Of a stretch of DNA of 50,607 nucleotides, positions 26,086-36,100 are shown piece after piece. This DNA is from an uncultured Bacteroidota bacterium (GTDB lineage: Bacteria > Bacteroidota > Bacteroidia > AKYH767-A > OLB10): assembly GCA_903881665.1 (NCBI GenBank), contig CAIRUC010000127.1:1-50607 (forward strand), read 5' to 3'. The notes under the pieces are model-generated. The model searched no databases. It saw only the letters and a program-made list of their open reading frames with translations, and was not told the origin of the DNA. The position numbers and the translations under genes are program-made. Positions within the stretch are counted from its first letter, which is position 1. Each line of letters begins with the position of its first letter.

Positions 26086-27132
26086 ATGGAACATATTAAT
26101 CCCCCCGTAAAAAAGAAAAGCAAAGCATTGCCGATCATACTGATTTTAGTAATCGGTACTTCATTGTTTTTTGGTATTAGTAAATATCAATATGCGTTGC
26201 ATCACGAAGACACCGACGATGCTCAAATTGATTCAGATATTAGTCCTGTATATAGTCGTATTGCAGGCTATGTAAGCGATATTCGCTTTGAGGATAATCA
26301 GAAGGTAATGAAAGGCGATACGCTAATTATTATCGATGGGCGTGATCTTCAAATAAAATTAGAACAATCCGAAGCCGCAGTTGCAAATGCTTTTGCAGCA
26401 ATTAAAGTGGCAGAAGCGGCAGTTGAAACAGCAAAAGGAAATGCAGCAGTTGCTCAAAGCGGAATTGAAGCTGCTAATGTGCGTTTGTGGAAAGCGAATC
26501 AAGATTATAATCGTTTTAGTTCGTTAATGGATCTTGATGTAACTACTCAACAAAAATTTGACGCAGCGAAAGCTGAAAAAGACGGATCACAAGCTGCAGT
26601 AAATTCAGCAAAAAGTCAGTTGATAGTTGCTAACAAACAAGTGGCAGCAGCTCAAGAGCAAATTGCTGTAGCTAATGCACAATTAAAACAACGCCAAGTA
26701 GATGTTGATTTTTCAAAACTTCAATTAACCTATTGCGTTATAACTGCTCCTGCAGATGGATTAGCTTCTAAGAAAAATGTGCAGAACGGACAATTAGTAA
26801 ATGTAGGGTCTCCGCTATGTGCCGTTGTAGGAAATGATGGCGTTTTTGTAATTGCCAATTTTAAAGAAACGCAATTGTCGCAGATGAAAGAAGGGCAGGC
26901 AGTGAAGATCATAGTTGATGCATTTCCGGAAGAAAAAATAGCAGCAAAAGTGTATCGCTTTTCTGCTGCTACAGGGGCTAAATTTAGTCTTCTTCCTCCC
27001 GATAATGCTTCTGGAAATTACGTAAAAGTGATACAACGTATTCCAGTTAAAATAAAATTTGATGATGCAAGTAAAGTTAAAGACCTATTGCGTCCTGGAA
27101 TGAGCGTAAGAGTTTCAGTTGAGTTAAACTAA
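26086..27132 (+). CDS. emrA: EmrA/HlyD-family membrane fusion protein
   Basis: A 348-residue periplasmic adaptor with one N-terminal membrane segment (ALPIILILVIGTSLFFGI). DDAQIDSDISPVYSRIAGYVSDIRFEDNQKV is the lipoyl/barrel-sandwich start; a long Ala/Gln-rich coiled-coil hairpin follows at about 90-215, and then the beta-barrel region (ITAPADGLASKKNVQNGQLVNVGSPL). It links the MFS pump to an outer-membrane channel. No TolC-like gene is in the operon, so the channel must come from elsewhere. The gene follows the regulator by 32 bases and precedes the pump by 16. Confidence 0.92.
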   Translation: MEHINPPVKKKSKALPIILILVIGTSLFFGISKYQYALHHEDTDDAQIDSDISPVYSRIAGYVSDIRFEDNQKVMKGDTLIIIDGRDLQIKLEQSEAAVANAFAAIKVAEAAVETAKGNAAVAQSGIEAANVRLWKANQDYNRFSSLMDLDVTTQQKFDAAKAEKDGSQAAVNSAKSQLIVANKQVAAAQEQIAVANAQLKQRQVDVDFSKLQLTYCVITAPADGLASKKNVQNGQLVNVGSPLCAVVGNDGVFVIANFKETQLSQMKEGQAVKIIVDAFPEEKIAAKVYRFSAATGAKFSLLPPDNASGNYVKVIQRIPVKIKFDDASKVKDLLRPGMSVRVSVELN

Positions 27133-27148
27133 TTTTTTAATCATTGTT

Positions 27149-28693
27149 ATGCCTGAACAAGGGTTTCAAAAGTGGATTATTACCATTACGGTAATTCTTG
27201 CATCTTTACTTGAGCTTATTGATACTACGGTGGTGAATGTTTCGCTTCCGCAGATCATGGGAAATTTGGGCGCTACATTGGAAGATGTGGGTTGGGTAAT
27301 TACTGCTTATTCTATTGCCAATGTAATAATCCTTCCTATGTCGGGGTGGTTATCATCGCGCTTTGGAAGAAGATCATATTTTACTTTTTCGATTATTCTA
27401 TTTACCGTGGCTTCTTTTTTCTGCGGTAACGCTTCTAATATTTGGGAGTTGGTAGTGTTTCGTTTTATTCAAGGAATTGGAGGAGGTGCATTACTTGCTA
27501 CTGCACAAGCGATCCTTCTAGAAACATGGCCAAAGGCTCAACATGGTATGGCGCAAGCTTTATTTGGATTAGGGGTTGTTGTTGGTCCTACAATAGGGCC
27601 AACATTAGGTGGATTTATTACCGATCATTTCACATGGCCATGGGTGTTTTTTATTAATCTTCCGCTAGGAATGATTGCCATGCTGTTGACTTTGCAATAC
27701 ATCAAGGATAGTAAATTGCAAACCAGGCCTGGGTCTGTAGATTGGATTGGAATTATTTTGCTGGTAGCTACAGTAGGTAGTTTGCAATTTGTATTAGAAC
27801 GTGGTGCGAGTGAAGATTGGTTTGAGACAAATTATATTACCTTATTAACATTAACTTCTATAATTTGTGGTTGCTTGTTTATATGGCATGAACTGAGAGT
27901 AGAATCGCCCATTGTAAATTTGCGGATTATGAAAAATAGATCGCTTGCAATTGGTATGTTTACAACATTTATTCTTGGATTTGGATTGTTTGGTTCTGTA
28001 TTTATATTTCCTGTTTTTTGTCAGAATTTATTAGGGTTCTCTGCACAACAAACAGGTATGTTGATGATTCCAGGTGGAATTTCTACTATTTTAATGATGC
28101 CTATAGTGGGTAAATTACTTCAGAATAAAACATCGCCGCGCATGATGGCAACGTTTGGATTTTCTTTGTTCTTTTTGTTTACGTACTTTCTATCTAAAGC
28201 GAATCTAAACTCTGGGGAAAGTGATTTCTATTTACCTCTGATTCTTCGCGGTATCGGATTAAGTTTCTTGTTTGTACCGCTTACCGCATTGGCGCTGGGG
28301 GCACTAGAACCAAAAGATTTTGCACAAGGAACAGGCTTAAATAATATGATGCGACAATTAGGAGGATCATTCGGAATTGCAATTATTACTACCATGCTTC
28401 ATTACCGACAAGGATTTCATCGCGATCATTTAGTTGCACATATGGATTCGTTTAATCCAGCGATGACTGCTAAGTTTAGCGATATAATGAACGGATTTAT
28501 TGGTAAAGGTTTTTCATTAGAGCAAGCACAGAAAATGGCAGCGAAAGCAATTGACGGATCCATAATGCGTCAAACGTATTTGCTTAGTTATTTAGATGCC
28601 TTTTGGGCTGTTGGTCTCTTCTTAATTTTAAGCATTCCGCTCATCTGGATGCAACGTCCTAAACGAGCTGTTGTGCCGTTAGATTCACATTAA
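27149..28693 (+). CDS. emrB: EmrB/QacA-family MFS drug efflux transporter (DHA2)
   Basis: A 514-residue proton-driven pump with about 14 membrane segments, the size and layout of the DHA2 subfamily. Motifs include LIDTTVVNVSLPQI in the first segment, GWLSSRFGRR (motif A) in the loop after segment 2, and GVVVGPTIGPTLGGFI (motif C, drug antiporter). The co-encoded HlyD protein makes an EmrAB-like tripartite system probable. Substrate is unknown; the TetR-type control suggests inducible export of a toxic or self-made compound. Confidence 0.93.
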   Translation: MPEQGFQKWIITITVILASLLELIDTTVVNVSLPQIMGNLGATLEDVGWVITAYSIANVIILPMSGWLSSRFGRRSYFTFSIILFTVASFFCGNASNIWELVVFRFIQGIGGGALLATAQAILLETWPKAQHGMAQALFGLGVVVGPTIGPTLGGFITDHFTWPWVFFINLPLGMIAMLLTLQYIKDSKLQTRPGSVDWIGIILLVATVGSLQFVLERGASEDWFETNYITLLTLTSIICGCLFIWHELRVESPIVNLRIMKNRSLAIGMFTTFILGFGLFGSVFIFPVFCQNLLGFSAQQTGMLMIPGGISTILMMPIVGKLLQNKTSPRMMATFGFSLFFLFTYFLSKANLNSGESDFYLPLILRGIGLSFLFVPLTALALGALEPKDFAQGTGLNNMMRQLGGSFGIAIITTMLHYRQGFHRDHLVAHMDSFNPAMTAKFSDIMNGFIGKGFSLEQAQKMAAKAIDGSIMRQTYLLSYLDAFWAVGLFLILSIPLIWMQRPKRAVVPLDSH

Positions 28694-28765
28694 TCTTACT
28701 TCTGAAGAAAATCATATTTCATTTCCTGAAAATCGCTTATCTTTATTCTTCAGAAATTCCGAAAA

Positions 28766-30691
28766 ATGAAAAATTGTCTTGCTTTATTTCTTGCTTTATT
28801 TCTTTGCAATTCCTTATTTGCTCAGATAGAAACATCTGAAACTGAAGCAATCGCTAAGTCAGAGCAAAGAAAATATCGACAATCACTTACCAATAAATTA
28901 CAAACTGCAAATGGCGATTTCGATGTTGTTTATTATCGTTGTAATTGGTCGGTAGATCCAACCGTAAATACTATTTCGGGAGGAGTAACTACGTATTTCA
29001 AACCATTGTCAAATAATTTCGATACTTTGCTGTTTGATATGTCGAATGCTTTGAGTGTATCATTTGTGAGTTATCACGGAGCGGCAATTTCATATAATCA
29101 TATTGGAGACGTTTTAACTTGTTTGCTTCCTGGTGTTAGTGCTGCGCAACAACTCGATTCAATTACCGTAGTATACTCAGGCACTCCAGCTAATTCGGGC
29201 TTTGGTTCCTTCGAGCAATCAACTCATAATGGTGCTCCCGTTTTATGGACATTATCTGAACCATTTGGCTCGTCAGATTGGTGGCCTTGTAAAAATGGAT
29301 TAACAGATAAAGCCGATTCGTTAGATGTAACATTAATTGTTCCTGCAGGAAATACTGGAGTTAGCAACGGATTGTTAACCGATCATTTTTCGACAGGTTT
29401 ACAAGATGTTTATGTTTGGAAACATCGATACCCAATTGCTACTTATTTGATCTGTATTGCGGTAACCAATTATGCAAAGTTCGATTTAAATGTTCCTTTC
29501 GGTACTACGAACACGTTAGTAGAAAATTATATTTATCCCGAAGATTCTGTATTGGCAGCAAGTGCATTGCCCGATATTGTTCCTACAATGCAAGTGTATG
29601 ATTCATTGTTTGGGGTATATCCCTTTGCGAATGAAAAATACGGACATGCTCAATTTGGGTGGGGTGGAGGAATGGAACATCAAACGATTACATTCATTAC
29701 TGGGTTCGGACATGAGCTTATTGCACATGAGTTAGCACATCATTGGTTCGGAGATAAAATTACTTGCTCAAGTTGGGAAGATATTTGGTTAAATGAAGGC
29801 TTTGCAACTTATTTATCGGGATTGAGTTACGAGCATTTGTTTCCTGCAAATTATTGGGATCAATTTAAAATAGGAAAAGTCAATAGCATTACTAGTTTAA
29901 CATGGGGTTCGGTATTTTGTGATGATACTACAAGCGTAGGAAGAATATTTAATAGTCGATTAACGTATAATAAGGGCGCTATGATTTTACATCAACTACG
30001 ATGGATCATTGGTGATTCCGCTTTTTTTGCTGGATTAACGAATTACTTAAACGATCCGCAGTTATCGTATGGGTTTGCGCATACTTCTGATTTGAAAACT
30101 CATTTCGAAAATGCCTCTGGACAAAATCTTTCTTGGTATTTCGATGATTGGTATTACGGGCAAGGGTATCCTTCTTATACTATTGTATGGAATCAAATTG
30201 GTTCAACATTAAACTTCACTATTTCTCAAACGCAATCAGATCCTTCGGTAAGCTTCTTTGAATTACCGCTGCCGATTCGCTTTAGCGGGCAAGGTCAAGA
30301 TACTACCATTCGATTTGATAATTCAACGAATGGTCAAGTCTATTCCGTAACTCTACCTTTTATTGTCGATACAATGTTGTTAGATCCTAAAACGTGGTTG
30401 ATTACAGCGCATAATACTATTATAACATCGCTTCAGCAGAATATAGCGAACACTTATTTTTCTATTATTCCTAACCCTACTAACGACAAAATTAATATCG
30501 CTTTAAACAAAATTAATGATCAATTAACGATTGAGATTTTAGATATGCAAGGTAAATTAGTGTTTAGTCAAAATTTTGACAATTCGAGTGGAGAGTCTAT
30601 TGATGTTCGCGCACTGTCTGCAGGCACCTATTTTGTTCACTTAATGGGGCATGGTTATTCTACCGGGCAGCAAGTGATGATTCAAAAATAG
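28766..30691 (+). CDS. secreted M1-family metallopeptidase with T9SS type A sorting domain
   Basis: A 641-residue zinc aminopeptidase-like enzyme. Residues 1-20 are a signal peptide (to LFAQ). Residues about 55-250 are the N-terminal beta domain. The catalytic domain has HELAHHWFGD (His321, Glu322, His325) and the third ligand in NEGFATY (Glu344). The exopeptidase motif GAMEN reads GGMEH (301-305). The last 80 residues are a T9SS type A domain (IIPNPTNDKINIAL...GTYFVHLMG), so it is sent to the cell surface or medium, where it would trim peptides for nutrition. Substrate specificity is not predictable. Confidence 0.93.
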   Translation: MKNCLALFLALFLCNSLFAQIETSETEAIAKSEQRKYRQSLTNKLQTANGDFDVVYYRCNWSVDPTVNTISGGVTTYFKPLSNNFDTLLFDMSNALSVSFVSYHGAAISYNHIGDVLTCLLPGVSAAQQLDSITVVYSGTPANSGFGSFEQSTHNGAPVLWTLSEPFGSSDWWPCKNGLTDKADSLDVTLIVPAGNTGVSNGLLTDHFSTGLQDVYVWKHRYPIATYLICIAVTNYAKFDLNVPFGTTNTLVENYIYPEDSVLAASALPDIVPTMQVYDSLFGVYPFANEKYGHAQFGWGGGMEHQTITFITGFGHELIAHELAHHWFGDKITCSSWEDIWLNEGFATYLSGLSYEHLFPANYWDQFKIGKVNSITSLTWGSVFCDDTTSVGRIFNSRLTYNKGAMILHQLRWIIGDSAFFAGLTNYLNDPQLSYGFAHTSDLKTHFENASGQNLSWYFDDWYYGQGYPSYTIVWNQIGSTLNFTISQTQSDPSVSFFELPLPIRFSGQGQDTTIRFDNSTNGQVYSVTLPFIVDTMLLDPKTWLITAHNTIITSLQQNIANTYFSIIPNPTNDKINIALNKINDQLTIEILDMQGKLVFSQNFDNSSGESIDVRALSAGTYFVHLMGHGYSTGQQVMIQK

Positions 30692-30714
30692 GGTGTAGTA
30701 GAATGAAAATTCTG

Positions 30715-30722
30715 TATTTTTG
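30715..30722 (+). promoter_or_regulatory. -7 element TATTTTTG upstream of the aminomuconate semialdehyde dehydrogenase gene
   Basis: A TAnnTTTG match 57 bases before ATG 30780, giving a leader of about 50 bases. No clear -33 TTG is seen. Confidence 0.35.
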
Positions 30723-30779
30723 CTAATTATCAAGCATCAACTTTCTCCGTTAATGTGAAATTTAAAATTTTAGCTTAAA

Positions 30780-32222
30780 ATGCAGCAAATCCAAAATCTG
30801 ATTAATGGGCAACTGGTACCTCCAGTTTCTGGTATGTATATCGACAATTACAATCCGTCAAACGGAACGGTGTATAGCAAAATTCCGGATAGCGATGAAC
30901 GTGATGTGGAATCTGCGGTTGATGCTGCCAGAAAAGCGTTCCCAGCATGGAGTACGATGGCGAAAGAAAAAAGATCAGCCGTGCTTATTAAATTAAGTGA
31001 ATTAATAGAAAAAAATCTAGAACGTTTTGCGGTAGCCGAATCAATTGATAATGGTAAGCCGCTTTGGTTATCACGATCGGTTGATATTCCTCGCGCTGTT
31101 TCCAATTTTCATTTTTACGCAACAGCTGCATTGCATCTACACGATGAATCACATTCGATGGGTTCGTTAGCTATTAACTATACAACTCGTACGCCAATTG
31201 GTGTTGCAGGATGTATTTCTCCATGGAATCTTCCGTTGTATTTATTTACTTGGAAAATTGCGCCTGCATTGGCATCAGGAAATTGTGTAGTGGCGAAGCC
31301 TTCTGAAATTACACCGATGACCGCTTTCTTATTGGCCGAATTAACGATTGAAGCTGGCATGCCGGCTGGAGTATTGAATATTGTGCACGGATACGGACAT
31401 AAAGTAGGAAAAGCAATTGTTGCGCATCCGCATATTCCAGCTATTTCTTTTACAGGTGGAACAAAAACTGGAGAAGAAATTTCTAGAATTGCTGCACCCA
31501 TGTTTAAAAAATTATCACTTGAATTAGGAGGTAAAAATCCGAATATCATATTTGCTGATTGCGATTTTGATAAAGCGGTACAAACTACAGTGCGTTCTTC
31601 TTTTTCAAATCAAGGAGAGATTTGTTTGTGCGGCTCGCGTGTTTTTGTAGAGCGGTCAATTTATGATAAATTCAAAGTTGCGTTTGTTGAGCAAGTGAAA
31701 GCATTGAAAGTGGGTGATCCAATGAATGATGAAAATTGGTTGGGGGCTATCGTAAGCAAGCCTCATCTGGAGAAAATTCTTTCTTATATCAAACTAGCAC
31801 AAGAAGAAGGCGGCGCTATTCTTACAGGTGGAAATCAGGTAAAACCTGAAGGAGCATTTTCAGAAGGATATTATCTTCAACCGACTATTATCGAAGGTCT
31901 TTCATATGATTGCCGAACGAATCAAGAAGAAATTTTTGGGCCGGTAGTTACCATTCAACCGTTCGATACTGAAGAGGAAGTTTTAAAATATGCAAACAGT
32001 ACTACGTTTGGTTTGGCAGCTACGGTGTGGACACAACATCTTACCCGTGCTCATCGCGTTGCAGCTAATTTACAAAGTGGAATTGTATGGATTAATACAT
32101 GGTTGTTGCGCGATTTGAGAACACCATTTGGAGGCGTAAAAAATTCAGGAGTAGGACGTGAAGGCGGATTCGAAGCATTAAAATTCTTTACAGAAGAAAA
32201 AAATATTTGCATTAAATTATGA
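30780..32222 (+). CDS. aldehyde dehydrogenase, probable 2-aminomuconic 6-semialdehyde dehydrogenase
   Basis: A 480-residue NAD-dependent ALDH. Catalytic residues are in place: Asn150 (SPWN), Glu248 (LELGGKNPN) and Cys282 (NQGEIC). The C-terminal NTWLLRDLRTPFGGVKNSGVGREGG is typical of muconic-semialdehyde dehydrogenases (ALDH8A1-like), which in the kynurenine pathway oxidise 2-aminomuconate semialdehyde to 2-aminomuconate. With HaaO and ACMSD in the same window, that role is the best guess, although related enzymes act on 2-hydroxymuconate semialdehyde. Its stop overlaps the start of the mutarotase-like gene by an ATGA. Confidence 0.88.
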   Translation: MQQIQNLINGQLVPPVSGMYIDNYNPSNGTVYSKIPDSDERDVESAVDAARKAFPAWSTMAKEKRSAVLIKLSELIEKNLERFAVAESIDNGKPLWLSRSVDIPRAVSNFHFYATAALHLHDESHSMGSLAINYTTRTPIGVAGCISPWNLPLYLFTWKIAPALASGNCVVAKPSEITPMTAFLLAELTIEAGMPAGVLNIVHGYGHKVGKAIVAHPHIPAISFTGGTKTGEEISRIAAPMFKKLSLELGGKNPNIIFADCDFDKAVQTTVRSSFSNQGEICLCGSRVFVERSIYDKFKVAFVEQVKALKVGDPMNDENWLGAIVSKPHLEKILSYIKLAQEEGGAILTGGNQVKPEGAFSEGYYLQPTIIEGLSYDCRTNQEEIFGPVVTIQPFDTEEEVLKYANSTTFGLAATVWTQHLTRAHRVAANLQSGIVWINTWLLRDLRTPFGGVKNSGVGREGGFEALKFFTEEKNICIKL

Positions 32223-33091
32223 GTAAGGCGTTGCGCATAGAAAACGAAATATTAAAAGTTACAGTTAGCTCGAAAGGAGCAGAATTATTGTCCGTTTTTA
32301 ACAAAGTAACGAACCTTGAATATTTGTGGCAGGCAGGAGTCGAATGGCCGAAGCATGCCCCTGTATTATTTCCGATAGTAGGTCAGCTAAAAGAAAATAA
32401 GTACCAATATAACGGTACTGAATATACGCTTCCTCGCCATGGCTTTGCACGCGAAAATGAATTTGACGTTTTTGATCAAAATGAGTCGTCGATTACCTTT
32501 GTTTTAAGTAACAATGCGAAGACAGAGGCAATCTATCCTTTTCAATTTAATTTTTATGTCATCTATGAGTTAGAGGGCAGTAAATTGCATATTCATCATA
32601 AAGTAGAAAATGATGGAATGAATTCTATGTATTATTCTGTTGGTGGTCATCCTGCCTTCAAAATTCCATTAGTAGAAGGAACTAATTATAGCGATTATAA
32701 ATTACGTTTCGACCAACCGGTTACAGCCAATCGCTGGCTTTTAGAGAACGGACTTATCAGTTCTGAATCGGTTCCATTTTTCGAAGATCAAACCATGCTC
32801 GCATTAAGCAAAGAATTATTTATGGACGATGCTTTGGTATTTAAAGCGGTAAAAGCTGGTTCTGTTTCCTTAAAAGTGAATGGAAGTCGAAATGGGTTTA
32901 TAATTGAGCTTAATGGATGTCCTTATTTAGGCATATGGGCCGCTAAAAACGCCGATTTTGTATGCATTGAGCCTTGGTGGGGTATAGCCGATAGCGTACA
33001 TGCTAATGGAGATATCCGTCAAAAGGAAGGAATATGTATTTTAGAAGCAGAACAAGATGCCATGCATTCGTACTCAATTCGTTTTTTTTAA
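32219..33091 (+). CDS. aldose 1-epimerase family protein (LacX/GalM-like)
   Basis: A 290-residue beta-sandwich mutarotase-like protein. Conserved sites are visible: LPRHGFAREN, VGGHPAFKIPL and the base in CIEPWWGIADS. This LacX-like branch handles sugars or sugar-like ligands of unknown identity. The start codon overlaps the ALDH stop (ATGA), so translation is coupled, an odd pairing for a tryptophan-pathway enzyme. It ends 25 bases from the convergent large surface-protein gene. Confidence 0.88.
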   Translation: MSKALRIENEILKVTVSSKGAELLSVFNKVTNLEYLWQAGVEWPKHAPVLFPIVGQLKENKYQYNGTEYTLPRHGFARENEFDVFDQNESSITFVLSNNAKTEAIYPFQFNFYVIYELEGSKLHIHHKVENDGMNSMYYSVGGHPAFKIPLVEGTNYSDYKLRFDQPVTANRWLLENGLISSESVPFFEDQTMLALSKELFMDDALVFKAVKAGSVSLKVNGSRNGFIIELNGCPYLGIWAAKNADFVCIEPWWGIADSVHANGDIRQKEGICILEAEQDAMHSYSIRFF

Positions 33092-33116
33092 GTAATGAAA
33101 CAAGAAAAATTGTAAA

Positions 33117-36100
33117 CTACTTAACAATACTTACTCTTCCGGTTACTGTATGTATTTGTTTTAAAACATCGGTCACCTCAATTAAATAAACGTAGGTGTC
33201 TTCTTGTGCAATTTTACCATCGTCGGTGCCATCCCAAGGTTCATTAATGTTGTGTAGTGTACAAACATGATTTCCCCAGCGACTAAATATTTTCATCATA
33301 AACTGACTAATTCCACTTCCTTGACATAAGAATACATCATTCTTTCCATCGTTGTTAGGACTAAATGCATTGGGGACATATAACGTGAATGAAGGATTAA
33401 TAATCACTTCTCCGGTCGCCGTATCTTTACATCCGTCATTATTCGTGGCAATTAGTTCAACCAAATATGTTCCAGCGGCGTTATATTGATGAACTGGATC
33501 AGATTCATTCGTAAAAGTAGTGTCGCCTAATTCCCATAAATAGTTATTGGCTAACGTTGTTAGATTCGTGAAATATATAACAGGCGAGAGCATATCGGAG
33601 GGAGAAGGATCATGAATAAAATTGGCGATGGGCTTCGGATATACTTCAATGTAATTGGAGTAAACTGAATCTTTAACACAACCATACGAAGTTGTTGCGG
33701 TGAGTGATACATCAAATAATCCTGGAGATAAATACGTGTGAAGTGGTTGATCAATACTTGAACTGTCACCATCGTCAAGATCCCAAACAATACTCTTTAT
33801 TGGCCCGTCAATATTTGTTGAATGATTTTCAAATTGTACATCTAGAGGCTGACATCCGCTACGTGGTAATCCCGTAATATCTATAATTGGAAGACTGTGA
33901 ACGATCGCATATTCATATGAAGTATCACGGCAACCAAAATTACTTTCAGTAATTAACATAGTAGAATAATTTCCGTATCCAGGGAAATTATAATTGAAAA
34001 TGCTGTCGATTCCGATGATAGAATTAGAATATAAAAAGTAGCGATAATTAATACCACCAGAGGTAATCGTTGAGCTATCGGTGAACGTGCTTGCATTACC
34101 AGCGCATACCGAATTAATAGTATATTTACTATTAGGATTATCATGAACTGTTACGCTAATTGCAAATGTGTCTTTACATAGCTTACCGCTAAGCGTTGTA
34201 AGTATAATATCGTACTTTCCTCTAACGGCATATAGATGATTCATTGGTTGAGTGGCCAACGAAGTTTGGTTGTCTCCAAATGTCCAGCTATTACTGTTAA
34301 TGAAGCCATCGCTGATCGAGCTGTTATTTTGAATATTTACCGGAGTGCCATCACAAACATCACCTGCAGAAAAGTCGGCTATCGGTAATGGATTAACGAC
34401 AATTGTATTAGATAAACTATCTCGGCAACCTGAATTATTTATTTCAATATTTACAGGATAACTTCCTGCTGTCATAAATACTGATTTGACAAAGTTAAGT
34501 GACGTGCCAGATGAAGGAGATCCTCCATTGATAGTCCAGTTTATGGATGAAACGCCGGCGCTATTTCCGGTGAACTGTAGCATTACAGAATCACCCGAAC
34601 AAGTTTGCGCAGGCATAGTAAAAAGGGCAACAGGGTGTTCAATAATTTCGATTGTTTTATGTATTGTATCGAAGCATCCCGATTCATTAATGAAAAGAGA
34701 AACGGTATCGATGCCAATTGAAAAAGGAGTAATTGTTAATGGGCCACTGCCGCTTCCCGAAATTAATTTCGATTTATTGAATTGCCAATTGTAAAAAGCG
34801 GAAGATCCAGCAGTTCCAGTAAATAGTATTTGTGTGGTATCATTTGAACAAATCGTTGAAGGCAAAATAAAATCAGCGATCGGTGTATGTTTTACTGTGA
34901 TAGAATCCGTTTTCATATCAATACAACCGGCATTGTTAACAATAAGAGTTATTGCATGAACCCCAACAACATTGAACATTGATGAAACAGGCCCGAAGCT
35001 TTGAATATAGTTTGGAGTGCCTGTAGTAAACATCCATTTTACGGATAATGCTCCACCAGTATTGCCCGTAAAATTAAGTGTTACGGAATCGTTGGTGCAA
35101 ATTTGTGGTACGGTACTAAAATTAGCTAATGGCTGCTGAATAACATTTAATACATGTTGAATGGTATCTCTACATCCATTATCATTTACAATTAATTGCA
35201 CCGTGTCTTTACCACCAATTTGTGGTGTGATAAATAAAGGGCCTTGACCGCTTCCTGCAATTAAATTGGAAGTTCCAAAATTCCACAAATAAGTTGCCGC
35301 AATAGATGCATTTCCATTAAATTCAATTTGTGCAGTGTCGATGGAACAAAGGCTTGCTGGGTAAGTAAATGCAGCTACTGGATTTTGACGAATGTAAATA
35401 GAGTCGTTTATTGTAGCAGAGCATATTTGGTTGGATACATTTAATGTAATAAAATGTTTGCCTGGAGTATTCCAATTGACGTTATACGGACCAAAACTAG
35501 TTCCCGATAAAACTGTTCCCGTGTTCCAATTCCAAGCATAAGTATACGCAGCGTTTGAAGAACCCGTATTTAATATTGTAGCCATTTCTCCCGGACAAAT
35601 TGTGTCGGGTACTGCTATTGCTGCAATAGGTTTATTAATTACCGTTAATGTATCATACGCGGCATCACTAGGGCACACAAAGTAATTTACCAAAAGAGAA
35701 TTCGTAAAAGTTCCTCCTATAGGATAAGTGATTTGATAAGGGCCTTGTCCATTACCAGAGATAATACTGCCACCTCCAAAATTCCAATTATAAGTAGCCG
35801 ATGCATTTGCATTTCCAGTATATTGTACAGTAAGCGTATCGCCTGCACATGCTTTTGTTAAAGGAGTAATGGCCGCATTTGGAATTGGATAAGTGGTTAG
35901 TGCAACTGTATCTGATAAAACACAAGTGCCGTTTGTTGCAGTAACAATATAGGAGGTGGTTATTGGAACTCCAGTATTATTAAAAAGGGTAACATTTGGA
36001 TTTGATATCAGTGGATTGTCTATCCCTGTTGTAGGGCTCCATGAATAATTCCAGCCATTAGTAGCAGCCATTCCTAATGGATGAAAACTTCCTGAACAAA

